Of a stretch of DNA of 34,645 nucleotides, positions 8,181-15,027 are shown one piece after another; position 1 is the stretch's first letter; each line of letters starts with the position of its first letter. Made by a program: the position numbers and the translations under genes. The notes under the pieces are model-generated. The model was not told the DNA's origin. It did no database searches and worked only from the letters and a program-made list of their open reading frames with translations. The stretch spans positions 1 to 34,645 of the forward strand of contig JACQWA010000428.1 of the NCBI GenBank assembly GCA_016209425.1, in the 5' to 3' direction. This DNA comes from Candidatus Rokuibacteriota bacterium (lineage in GTDB: Bacteria; Methylomirabilota; Methylomirabilia; Rokubacteriales; CSP1-6).

Positions 8181-8611
8181 CAGGCGTCGTCGGCCACCGC
8201 AATGGCGCTGATCTCGAGTTTGCAGCGCGGATGCGTCGCCAGGCGCGAGACCTCGACGGTCGTCGTCGTCGGCCGGTGACCACCGAGATACGAGGCCCAG
8301 ACGCGATTGAGCTCGTCCTGTTCCGCGACATCCGTGAGATAGCGCGTCGCCGAGACGACATCGGAGAGCGTGCAGCCTGCGGCCTCGAGCGTCTTCTTGA
8401 GATTCTCCATCGTGAGCACTGCCTGCTCATGCATGCCGGCGGGCAGGTCGAACTCCTCCTCGCGGTGCGGGTGGCTATGGTAGACCGCCGCAGCCGTCAC
8501 GCCCGAGAGGAAGACCAGCCGGCCCCGGCGCACGACAATCCCCGGGGCATATGGCATCACCACGTCCGTTCGACGGTCGGAGTGGTGGACAATCGAGATG
8601 TCCTTCGCCAT
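8180..8611 (-). CDS. Rid (YjgF/YER057c/UK114) family protein
   Basis: 143 codons from ATG at 8611; a 20-codon upstream extension has no family similarity. The product has the Rid fold pattern: YAPGIVVRRGRLVFLSG near 21-37, DVVSATRYLTD near 84-94, and the C-terminal LEISAIAV strand near 132-139. RidA enamine/imine deaminases have a catalytic arginine in a PARS-type motif; here the equivalent stretch is PTTTTVEV with Thr116 at the arginine position. It is therefore probably not a classical RidA deaminase and belongs with the arginine-lacking Rid subfamilies. First gene of the Rid/dehydrogenase/M24 operon, and divergent from the CoA-transferase gene. Confidence 0.85.
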   Translation of the reverse strand: MAKDISIVHHSDRRTDVVMPYAPGIVVRRGRLVFLSGVTAAAVYHSHPHREEEFDLPAGMHEQAVLTMENLKKTLEAAGCTLSDVVSATRYLTDVAEQDELNRVWASYLGGHRPTTTTVEVSRLATHPRCKLEISAIAVADDA

Positions 8612-8648
8612 GGGTGTTAGAGCGGCAGGAGCGCCGAAACCTGGCCGA

Positions 8649-8678
8649 ACGCTACCAGGAGGGAAGCGCATGTGTCAA
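8649..8678 (-). promoter_or_regulatory. Candidate promoter of the Rid operon
   Basis: Minus-strand TTGACA (8678-8673) followed after 18 bases by TAGCGT (8654-8649). It is about 40 bases before the Rid ATG, back-to-back with the CoA-transferase promoter. The -10 is weak (three of six). Confidence 0.35.
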
Positions 8679-8717
8679 GGCAAACATATCAGCCAAGATC
8701 GGGAAGCGCCCGACGGC

Positions 8718-8746
8718 TTGACACCGCGCGGAAGCCTCTCTAGACT
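8718..8746 (+). promoter_or_regulatory. Sigma-70-like promoter of the CoA-transferase gene, leaderless arrangement
   Basis: Consensus -35 TTGACA (8718-8723), exactly 17 bases, then -10 TAGACT (8741-8746). The start codon GTG begins at 8753, six bases after the -10, which is where transcription would start. There is no room for a Shine-Dalgarno. Confidence 0.65.
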
Positions 8747-8752
8747 GCCCGC

Positions 8753-9955
8753 GTGACATCGCCATCGCCGGCCGCCCCTCCGCTTGAGGGCCTTCGCGTT
8801 CTCGACCTCTCGACTCAGCTGTCCGGCCCCTACTGCTCCATGCTCCTCGGCGACCTGGGGGCCGACGTGATCAAGGTGGAGCGACCGGGGCGAGGGGACG
8901 ACGCGCGCGCCTTTCCGCCGTTCGTCAACGGCCAGAGCGCCCCGTTCATGACGTTCAACCGGAACAAGCGGAGCCTCGCCCTGGATCTCAAGCAGCCGGC
9001 CGGCCGGGAGATCTGTCTGGCGCTGGCGGCGCGGGCCGATGTGCTCCTCGAAAACTTCCGGCCCGGAACCACCGACCGGCTCGGCCTCGGCTCCACGCAC
9101 CTGGAAGCGGTGAACCCTCGCCTCATCTACTGCTCGATCTCGGGCTTCGGGCAGACCGGCCCCTACCGGGACCGCGGCGGGTTCGACCTGATCGCCCAGG
9201 GGATGTCCGGGCTCATGTCCATCACGGGGGAGGAGGACGGCCCGCCGCTGCGCGTGCCGATCCCGCTCTCGGACATCGGAGCCGGAATGTTTGCTGCCAT
9301 CGGGATCTTGGCCGCTCTGGCCGCGCGGGAGCGCACGGGCCGGGGACAGTGCGTGGACACCTCCCTCCTCGAGACCCCGATCGCCTGGTCGGTCTACGAG
9401 GCGGCGAGCTACTTCGCCACCGGCGAGGTCCCGCCGCGCCTCGGGCCCGGCCATCGCACCAGTGCTCCCTACCAGCCTTTTCGTACAAAGGATGGCTGGC
9501 TCAACCTCGGGGCGGCCTCCCAGCAATTCTGGCCCAAGATCTGTCGCCTCCTGGATCTTCCGGAACTGGAGAAGGATCCCCGGTTCGCCACCAACCCGGA
9601 TCGAGTCAAGCACCGGAAGGAGCTCGCCGCGCTGCTCCAGCAGCGGTTCGAACGCGAGACAACCGCCCACTGGCTGGCACAGCTCGAGGCCGACGGGGTG
9701 CCGGCCGGTCCGATCCTGACCTACGACCGGGTCTTCGCTGATCCCCAGGTGGCCCAGCGCCAGATGGCCGTCGACGTGGACCACCCGGTGGCGGGAAGAT
9801 CCCGGGTCCTGGGGGTGCCCATCAAGTTCTCGGAGAGCCCGGCAACGATCCGTCGCCCCGCGCCGACGGTGGGCCAGCACACCGAGGAAATCCTGAGAAC
9901 CCTCGGCTACTCCGACGATGATTTGGCCCGTCTCCGAACCGAGGCCGTCATCTAG
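8753..9955 (+). CDS. CaiB/BaiF family (family III) CoA-transferase
   Basis: 400 codons from GTG at 8753. Family III CoA-transferase: N-terminal LEGLRVLDLSTQLSGPYC, GADVIKVE near 37-43, NKRSLALDLK at 71-80, and the catalytic aspartate Asp145 in the GGFDLIAQGMSG stretch corresponding to Asp169 of formyl-CoA transferase. Enzymes of this family move CoA between carboxylic acids (for example succinyl-CoA to another acid) as intertwined cytoplasmic dimers. Length is usual. It faces an operon encoding a MaoC hydratase and CitE-like lyase, so an activating role for a C4-C5 acid is plausible. The stop overlaps the stop of the opposing DJ-1/PfpI gene by eight bases. The start is fixed by the adjacent promoter. 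Confidence 0.93.
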   Translation: MTSPSPAAPPLEGLRVLDLSTQLSGPYCSMLLGDLGADVIKVERPGRGDDARAFPPFVNGQSAPFMTFNRNKRSLALDLKQPAGREICLALAARADVLLENFRPGTTDRLGLGSTHLEAVNPRLIYCSISGFGQTGPYRDRGGFDLIAQGMSGLMSITGEEDGPPLRVPIPLSDIGAGMFAAIGILAALAARERTGRGQCVDTSLLETPIAWSVYEAASYFATGEVPPRLGPGHRTSAPYQPFRTKDGWLNLGAASQQFWPKICRLLDLPELEKDPRFATNPDRVKHRKELAALLQQRFERETTAHWLAQLEADGVPAGPILTYDRVFADPQVAQRQMAVDVDHPVAGRSRVLGVPIKFSESPATIRRPAPTVGQHTEEILRTLGYSDDDLARLRTEAVI

Positions 9956-10610
9956 GACGGGCGCGGGGCCGCCCGGCCCCGGTCCGGCTCCCGGGTCGCG
10001 AGGCGCGGGCTGCCCCTTCCAAAGCGGGACGATACTCCATCTGCTGGGCGATGCGCTCCCGCGCCTTGTCCCCCCAGAACCGTTCCACGAGATAAAGCCC
10101 GAGGTCCAGCGCCGACGACACGCCCCCCGCGGTGATCACATTTCCCTCGTCCACGATCCGCCGATCCCGCACCACCTCGCGGCAGTACGGGGCGAGCAGG
10201 TCGTAGGCGTTCCGATGGGTGGTGGCGCGTTTGTCCCGGAGGTAGCCGGCCTTGCCCAGCAGGAGCGCCCCGGTGCAGACGCTGGCGATCGGCCGCTCCA
10301 CGCCCCACCGACGCAGATAGTCCAGACACCAATCGTCTCCCATCAACCGCCGCGTTCCAACCCCGCCGGGAAGATAGAGGAGGTCGAACGTCGAGAGATC
10401 GTCGTAGACCGCATCGGGTCTCAGCACGATGCCGGTCTCGTCCGAAATCTCGGACTGGGTGCCGATGAACCGATGGGTGAGCGCCGGATCGATCCCCATG
10501 AGGGCCACGCGCCGGAGGCTGTCATAGGCGCCCACCAAATCCAGGAGCGTCAGACCGGGAAAGATGAAGAAGGCGATCTTCTTGATCGGCCGCACCGTGT
10601 CCCCCCTCAT
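9948..10610 (-). CDS. DJ-1/PfpI family protein (isonitrile hydratase-like)
   Basis: 220 codons from ATG at 10610, overlapping the lyase stop by ATGA. Class I glutamine-amidotransferase-like fold: FPGLTLLDLVGAYD near 17-30 (Asp24), the LLYLPGG strand near 78-83, and the nucleophile elbow ASVCTGALLLGKAG with Cys112 and Thr113. The Asp/Cys/Thr combination resembles isonitrile hydratase InhA of Pseudomonas and the amidotransferase-like domain of GlxA/AraC-type regulators, but no DNA-binding domain follows. The C-terminal 25 residues are Arg/Gly/Pro-rich and probably unstructured. Last gene of the cupin/MaoC/CitE operon. Function is not determined. Confidence 0.85.
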   Translation of the reverse strand: MRGDTVRPIKKIAFFIFPGLTLLDLVGAYDSLRRVALMGIDPALTHRFIGTQSEISDETGIVLRPDAVYDDLSTFDLLYLPGGVGTRRLMGDDWCLDYLRRWGVERPIASVCTGALLLGKAGYLRDKRATTHRNAYDLLAPYCREVVRDRRIVDEGNVITAGGVSSALDLGLYLVERFWGDKARERIAQQMEYRPALEGAARASRPGSRTGAGRPRARPR

Positions 10611-11500
10611 ACCACGCCTGCCCGCCTGGCCCGCTCGATGACCTTCTGGGCGCGGGTCAGGTGGGGCATATCCACCATCTGCCCCTTGAAGGCAAACGCC
10701 CCACTCCCCTTCCTGCCCTGCTCCTCAAAGGCGGCGATCAACGCCCGGGCCTCCTGGACCTCCTCCCTCGTGGGGCTGAAGACCTCGTTGATCACGGGGA
10801 TCTGGCTCGGGTGAATGGAGATCTTTCCCGTGAACCCCATCCAGACCCCCTCCTGACACTCCCGACGGAGCTCCGCCAGGTTGGGGATGTCGGTGAAGAC
10901 GGTATCGATGGCCTCGACCCCTGCGGCAGCGGCAGCCAGGGTCGTCATCACCCGGGCATAGCGCGGGATGTCGAGGTATCGCCCGTCGGCATCCCGCGTC
11001 CGCGACAACCCCATGGCCGCCGACAGGTCCTCGATCCCCCACGAGACGGCCGCGATGCGTGGACTGGCTTTGGCCATCTCGGCGATGTTCAGGAGCCCCT
11101 CGGGAGTCTCGGTCGCGATGAGAATGAGCCTGGTTGACCCGAAGACGATGCCGTGCTTCTCCTCAAGTCTGTCAAGGATCGAGGCAACGGCGCGAATGTC
11201 AGCCGCGTTCCGCGGCTTGGGAACCATGTAGCCGTCGGGGCGCCCCGCAATCGTCCATTCGAGGTCGGCCTCGCCGAAGCCCGTGACCAGGGGGTTCATG
11301 CGGATCCATCGCTCCTTGCCGTCGAAGTCCAGGGTCTGGAGCCACCGGAGCACGATGCCCCGCGCCTCGGCCTTCCTGTCCACCGTGACCGCGTCCTCCA
11401 GGTCGAGGATCAAGCCGTCGGGGGGGAGCGTGAGGGCTTTGGCCATCATCCGCTCGTTTCCCCCGGGGACAAAGTGGAGCGAGCGCCGGAGCCCCGTCAT
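10607..11500 (-). CDS. HpcH/HpaI-type acyl-CoA lyase (CitE-like, malyl/citramalyl-CoA lyase family)
   Basis: 297 codons from ATG at 11500. TIM-barrel lyase of the CitE/MCL group: N-terminal RSLHFVPGGNERM, ILDLEDAV at 31-38, substrate-binding Arg68 in WIRMNPL, metal ligand Glu131 (LIATETPEG), Asp158 in VSWGIEDLSAAMG, and the late GKISIHPSQIP stretch. These are the hallmarks of CoA-thioester lyases that split malyl-, methylmalyl- or citramalyl-CoA. It is coupled to MaoC hydratase upstream and PfpI downstream. The ATG directly follows an intergenic two-hairpin repeat whose end supplies the GAGG before the start. Which acyl-CoA is cleaved is inference from context; the family is certain. Confidence 0.9.
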   Translation of the reverse strand: MTGLRRSLHFVPGGNERMMAKALTLPPDGLILDLEDAVTVDRKAEARGIVLRWLQTLDFDGKERWIRMNPLVTGFGEADLEWTIAGRPDGYMVPKPRNAADIRAVASILDRLEEKHGIVFGSTRLILIATETPEGLLNIAEMAKASPRIAAVSWGIEDLSAAMGLSRTRDADGRYLDIPRYARVMTTLAAAAAGVEAIDTVFTDIPNLAELRRECQEGVWMGFTGKISIHPSQIPVINEVFSPTREEVQEARALIAAFEEQGRKGSGAFAFKGQMVDMPHLTRAQKVIERARRAGVV

Positions 11501-11588
11501 ACCTCGGCGGGGGGCTCCGCCCCCCTTCCGATCCCGCCCCCCGGCGGGTGCGCGGGCCATGCCCGCGCTCGAACAAGCGCGGGGTAAC
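11501..11588 (-). repeat. Two-hairpin intergenic repeat, copy 1 of 3
   Basis: Read on the minus strand it opens with TGTTCGAGCGCGGGC and GCCCGCGC (first hairpin), continues through a G-rich segment, and ends with GGGGGGC-GGA-GCCCCCC (second hairpin) and GAGG just before the CitE-like gene ATG. It shares TGTTCGAGCGC and the overall order with copies at about 15275 and 25191. It fills most of the gap between the MaoC stop and the lyase start. Confidence 0.7.
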
Positions 11589-11591
11589 GTA

Positions 11592-12056
11592 TCATGCGGG
11601 TGCTCCGGGAATCCGGCGGCGCATCATGGCCGCGCGCCGGCACCGCATGACGATCTCGCCTCGCTGGTTCTTGGCCCGGTGCTCGAAAATCACGATCCCC
11701 CACTGAGGACGCGAGCGCGACTCGCGCTTCTCGACGACCTCGGTCTCGGCGTAGATGGTGTCGCCGTGAAAGACCGGCTGGGGAAACTCCACCTTCTCGA
11801 AGCCGAGGTTCCCCACCGTTGTCCCGAGCGTCGTCTCCCCCACCGACAAGCCCACCGCGATCCCGAGGGTCAGCAGGCTGTTCACCAGGGGCTTGCCGAA
11901 TTCGGCCTTCGAGGCCGCCTCGAAGTCGAGATGGAGCGGTTGGGGGTTCATGGTGAGGCAGGTGAAGAAGACGTTGTCGGCCTCGGTGACGGTACGGCCG
12001 GGTTGATGCTGGAAGACCTGCCCGACGCTCAATTCCTCGAAGAGCTTGCCGGCCAT
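11592..12056 (-). CDS. MaoC family (hotdog-fold) enoyl-CoA hydratase
   Basis: 154 codons from ATG at 12056; GGAG lies between the cupin stop and this ATG (TGA-GGAG-ATG). MaoC-like hotdog protein with the hydratase motif region [15 protein letters not shown] at residues 30-44. His42 matches the catalytic histidine and Asn37 sits where classical R-hydratases usually have aspartate; mesaconyl-CoA and itaconyl-CoA hydratases have related variants. Later [14 protein letters not shown] near 94-107 is the conserved hotdog strand pair. Expected to hydrate an enoyl-CoA in the cytoplasm, feeding the CitE-like lyase encoded next. Substrate remains inferred. Confidence 0.88.
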   Translation of the reverse strand: MAGKLFEELSVGQVFQHQPGRTVTEADNVFFTCLTMNPQPLHLDFEAASKAEFGKPLVNSLLTLGIAVGLSVGETTLGTTVGNLGFEKVEFPQPVFHGDTIYAETEVVEKRESRSRPQWGIVIFEHRAKNQRGEIVMRCRRAAMMRRRIPGAPA

Positions 12057-12060
12057 CTCC

Positions 12061-12456
12061 TCACTCCCTCGTGCGTGGCTTCCAGACCCCGGAGGCCCTG
12101 AACTTTTCCTGCTCGCCCGGCGGCGAGAACGTCCAGGTGAGGCGGGCGGGCTCATGGGTGTGGTTCACGAACCCGTGGGGCGTTCCCGGCGGGATGAAAA
12201 TGGCGGTCTCCGGACCCACCTCCACTTCGGCCGCCCCCACCCGGGCGCGGCCGGAGCCTTGATACACGAAGAGAATCTCTTCGGCCTCAGGGTGGACGTG
12301 AACGGGAATCTGGCTCCCGGGGCCGACCTCCTCGGTCCCCATGGCCAGATGCTCGGCTCCTGTGGTCCCGGGCTCAATCATGAGCTGCACCGAACGGGGA
12401 AATCCGTCTTCCGCCTCCCGCCACTCCGCCTCGCGTTTCGGCACGATCCTGCGCAT
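12061..12456 (-). CDS. Small cupin-domain protein
   Basis: 131 codons from ATG at 12456. Single cupin domain: first motif with His53, His55 and Glu59 ([10 protein letters not shown]), second motif [18 protein letters not shown] with His94, giving the usual three-His/one-Glu metal site. Single-domain cupins of this type may be isomerases, dioxygenases or sensors; sequence does not decide. It is the first gene of the cupin/MaoC/CitE-like/PfpI operon, four bases ahead of the MaoC ATG. Longer in-frame starts up to 12564 would run into an inverted repeat and have no family similarity, so they are rejected. No convincing Shine-Dalgarno is seen. Confidence 0.85.
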   Translation of the reverse strand: MRRIVPKREAEWREAEDGFPRSVQLMIEPGTTGAEHLAMGTEEVGPGSQIPVHVHPEAEEILFVYQGSGRARVGAAEVEVGPETAIFIPPGTPHGFVNHTHEPARLTWTFSPPGEQEKFRASGVWKPRTRE

Positions 12457-12535
12457 CGCTCGCCTCCGCGCTCCAGTGGGTGCGCACCCTAGCGTAGCCG
12501 CCCGACGCCGCCTGGGCAAGCCCCACCTCTTCCCC

Positions 12536-12574
12536 TTGACAGCCGGGGACAAACGTCCTATCAATGGGACGTTT
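12536..12574 (+). promoter_or_regulatory. Promoter-like site with an inverted repeat across the -10
   Basis: TTGACA (12536-12541), 17 bases, then TATCAA (12559-12564). An inverted repeat AAACGTCC (12551-12558) and GGACGTTT (12567-12574) places the -10 in its eight-base loop, followed by a run of five T. It reads as an operator covering the promoter of the decayed gene just downstream, or as a weak hairpin terminator. It also lies about 95 bases upstream of the divergent cupin gene. Confidence 0.4.
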
Positions 12575-12754
12575 TTGAGGGACGCCCTCGAGAGCGGTTT
12601 TGAGCCAAGCCCCCACCTGACGGCTCGGCTCGTGGAAAAATCCGGGTCCCCCGCCGTCTATTTGACCGGGGCAGGCGTGGCCTACTCGACGCGGTGTCAG
12701 CCCCATGGGGAGCTGGTCTCTTTCACCGAGATGGCCGAGCGGGCTGATGCCCCG
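12575..12754 (+). pseudogene. Remnant of an isocitrate lyase/PEP mutase family gene (N-terminal part)
   Basis: Plus-strand frame beginning LRDALES and continuing TARLVEKSGSPAVYLTGAGV, AYST, then ELVSFTEMAERA. This matches the conserved N-terminus of the isocitrate lyase/phosphoenolpyruvate mutase superfamily (2-methylisocitrate lyase and carboxyPEP mutase types), where LR...ARLxExxGFPAVYxTGAGV...TEM is typical. About six residues are missing between LR and ARLVE, no intact start is present, and similarity stops after ADAP near 12754, where the frame runs antisense into the amidohydrolase gene. A family member needs about 280 residues, so this is a dead fragment of about 60. A promoter-like sequence remains upstream. 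No other feature is seen in the 12457-12770 gap. Confidence 0.65.
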
Positions 12755-12770
12755 CGAAGTTGGAACGGCA

Positions 12771-14228
12771 CTAGCGATGCGCAGGCGCGTGGAGCCCCAC
12801 GGGCCGTTTGACGTACCGTCCGACGGGGCGGCCCTGGGGCGTCCCCGCACGCCACACCACCTGCCCCCGCAAGAGCGTCTCGCTCGGCCAGCCGCGGACC
12901 CGCATCCCCGCGAACGGGGTGAAGTCCTGCGCCGAGTTCAGAACCTCGGGGGTCACGGTGAGCTCGCGGTCCAGATCGACCATCACGAGATCCGCGTCGC
13001 TGCCGACGGCGATCGCACCTTTCGTGGGGTAGAGCCCGAAGGCGCGCGCCGGGTTCGCGCTCGCCAGCTCGGCCACGCGCACCAAGGAGAGGCCGCGCCT
13101 CAAGTGTCCTTCGGAGAGGAGGTAGGGATAGAGGAGCGCCGTCCCGCCGAAGCCGGGCAAGGCTTTCCAGAGATCCCGTCCCTTGTCTGCTTCGGCGCAG
13201 CAGGCATGGTCGCTGACCACCGTATCGATCCGGCCATCCTCGACGGCCCGCCAGAGGGCCTCGCGATCGTCCTCCGTTCGGATCGGCGGATTGACCTTAC
13301 CGAGGATGCCTCCGGCGGTCTCGTAGGTGAGGGCCAGGTGGTGCAACGTCGTCTCGAGCCGGATGTCGAGGTGGGGAAAGTCTCGCCGCGCCTGGGCGCC
13401 GCTCGCGACCGCCTCGGCGCTCGAGAGGTGGAGAAGGTTCACGGGGCAGCGGGTGGCGTCGGCCAGCACGACCGCCTCCGCCATCGCCAGGCGCTCGGTC
13501 AGAGGGGGTCGCGACCGGTGATACGCGTCGAGCCCTTCAAGGCCTGCCCGCTTCACCTCTTCCATGAAGACGCGGATCAATTCGGCCTGCTCGCAGTGAA
13601 GGCTGAGCGAGACGCGTCCATGCCGCCCGTACTTCCCCGCGGCTGCCGCCACGCGCTGCATGAGCACGTACAGGTGACCCAGGTCGTAGGCCTCCGCCAT
13701 CGTATAGTCGCTTCCCCGCGTGGAGTCCGCGGTCAGGTTGAGCCCCTTGTAGAACATGTAGTACTTGAACGAGCCCACGCCCTGCTGACCAACCAGCCAA
13801 TCCACCTCGTCGAGCTGATCTGCCGTCATGACCGCGATGTGGTAGCCGAAATCGGTGTGGACCTGGCCCGACGTCGCCGCCAGCACCGCGGGGAAGATTT
13901 CCCGGTAGGGACCGCTCTTGTTGAGGTAGTGACGACCCGTGCGGAAGTAGCTGATCACCGTGGTCACCCCGCCCACGAGAGCGGAGGCGGTCTCGCTCCG
14001 GGCGTCTTCGGCGAGGCCGCGATAAATGCCGAGGTGACAGTGCGAGTCTACCGCCCCGGGCAGCACCACTGTCCCCCGCGCGTCCACCACTTCGTCGGCC
14101 TCGCTCGGGCTGATCGCATCGGCCAGCGCGGCGATCCGCCCATGGCGGATCCCGATATCGCAGCGCACCGTCCCCACGTAGGGGACGACCACCGTGCCAT
14201 TGATCACCGCTGCCTCGTAGCGCGGCAT
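12771..14228 (-). CDS. Dihydropyrimidinase/hydantoinase-like cyclic amidohydrolase
   Basis: 485 codons from ATG at 14228 with strong Shine-Dalgarno AAAGGAGGATC. Amidohydrolase superfamily, D-hydantoinase/dihydroorotase/allantoinase branch: small N-terminal beta domain (VDARGTVVLPGAVDSHCHLG), HxH metal ligands His63 and His65, Lys155 (GSFKYYM) as the likely carbamylated bridging lysine, His211 (SLHCEQAE), His267 (LLHLSS) and Asp340 (VVSDHACC). All dinuclear-metal ligands are present, so it should be active on a cyclic amide or imide; ring substrate unknown. Divergent from the isochorismatase-like gene. Its 3' end overlaps nothing functional; the PEP mutase remnant ends just beyond it. Confidence 0.9.
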   Translation of the reverse strand: MPRYEAAVINGTVVVPYVGTVRCDIGIRHGRIAALADAISPSEADEVVDARGTVVLPGAVDSHCHLGIYRGLAEDARSETASALVGGVTTVISYFRTGRHYLNKSGPYREIFPAVLAATSGQVHTDFGYHIAVMTADQLDEVDWLVGQQGVGSFKYYMFYKGLNLTADSTRGSDYTMAEAYDLGHLYVLMQRVAAAAGKYGRHGRVSLSLHCEQAELIRVFMEEVKRAGLEGLDAYHRSRPPLTERLAMAEAVVLADATRCPVNLLHLSSAEAVASGAQARRDFPHLDIRLETTLHHLALTYETAGGILGKVNPPIRTEDDREALWRAVEDGRIDTVVSDHACCAEADKGRDLWKALPGFGGTALLYPYLLSEGHLRRGLSLVRVAELASANPARAFGLYPTKGAIAVGSDADLVMVDLDRELTVTPEVLNSAQDFTPFAGMRVRGWPSETLLRGQVVWRAGTPQGRPVGRYVKRPVGLHAPAHR

Positions 14229-14272
14229 GGGAGATCCTCCTTTCGCGGTGAGGCCAGACCCGAGCGCTCCCC

Positions 14273-14281
14273 ACTATACCA
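14273..14281 (-). promoter_or_regulatory. Extended -10 promoter of the amidohydrolase gene
   Basis: On the minus strand TGGTATAGT (14281-14273) is an extended -10 (TGn plus TATAGT, five of six). A weak TTGAGG lies 15 bases further upstream. The predicted start leaves about 38 bases of leader holding the strong AAAGGAGG. Confidence 0.55.
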
Positions 14282-14308
14282 GACACCGCCGATCCTCAAG
14301 GGCCGCCA

Positions 14309-14911
14309 GTGACCCTCGAGCGCGGTAGCACCGCCCTCCTCCTCCTCGGCCTCCAGCGGGATTTCCTCGACCCCGCGGGGCTGTACGCCCGCCACGGCCT
14401 CCCCGTCGACAAGCTCCGCAGCATCATTCCCGCCGTGGCGCGGGTCGCCCGCGGGGCGCGGGCCGCCGGCCTGCCGATCTTCGCCACCAAATTCACCGTG
14501 TACACATCCCCAGGCGGCGAGCCGTTGGGGCTCGACCACATCGTCAAGGTCCGGCCCTTTCTGCTGACCGAGGGCTTTCGCCTCGGCGACCCCGGGCGGG
14601 AGCTGATCCCCGAGCTCCCGCGGCCCGACTACGAGCTGGATCAGCCGCGCTTTTCCGCCTTCCACGGCACGTCCCTGGAGGTGCTGCTCCGGAGCCTCGA
14701 CATCCAGACCCTGGTCCTCACCGGCGTCGTCACCCACGGCGGCGTCGAGGCCACGGCCCGGGACGCCATGATCCGCGATTTCGCGGTGGTGATCCTCGAG
14801 GACTGCGTCGCCGCCTTCGACGAGGAACTGCATCTGGCCTCGCTCAGGGGGATGGGATTGTACCTCAGCGTCACGGACTCCGCCGCCTTCCTCCACTCCC
14901 TCTCCGGCTGA
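14309..14911 (+). CDS. Isochorismatase-fold protein lacking nucleophilic Cys and catalytic Lys
   Basis: 200 codons from GTG at 14309, AAGGG upstream. Isochorismatase-like hydrolase fold: LLLGLQRDFLDP with Asp18, RFSAFHGTSLE near 114-124, then LVLTGVVTHGGVEATARDA. In cysteine hydrolases the triad is Asp, Lys, Cys. Here Asp18 is kept, the lysine position is Gln112 (DQPRFSAF versus KPRYSAF) and the cysteine position is Gly145. True isochorismatases (EntB, PhzD) also have Gly instead of Cys but keep the lysine. So this is neither a standard cysteine hydrolase nor a standard isochorismatase. The stop overlaps the ATG of a livF remnant as TGATG, so it was probably the upstream partner of a transporter gene. 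Confidence 0.82.
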   Translation: MTLERGSTALLLLGLQRDFLDPAGLYARHGLPVDKLRSIIPAVARVARGARAAGLPIFATKFTVYTSPGGEPLGLDHIVKVRPFLLTEGFRLGDPGRELIPELPRPDYELDQPRFSAFHGTSLEVLLRSLDIQTLVLTGVVTHGGVEATARDAMIRDFAVVILEDCVAAFDEELHLASLRGMGLYLSVTDSAAFLHSLSG

Positions 14912-15018
14912 TGTTGGAGATCGAAGGGCTCGAGGTCTTCTACGGCGACCTGGGAGCCAACGGCCGGGGGGTGGTGGCGAGCGGCAACGGAGTGGAGCGC
15001 GTGCCCGAGGCGCGCTAG
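14911..15018 (+). pseudogene. 5' remnant of a livF gene fused to unrelated sequence
   Basis: ATG at 14911 overlaps the isochorismatase-like stop (TGATG). The first 14 codons read MLEIEGLEVFYGDL, the standard opening of a LivF-type ABC ATPase, then similarity ends and 21 unrelated codons run to TAG at 15018. Walker A, signature and Walker B are all gone. It is clearly a truncated second livF; the intact copy is at 1418-2140 and has a different N-terminus. The short chimeric ORF may still be translated by coupling but cannot be an ATPase. Confidence 0.65.
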
Positions 15019-15027
15019 CGAACGGCA

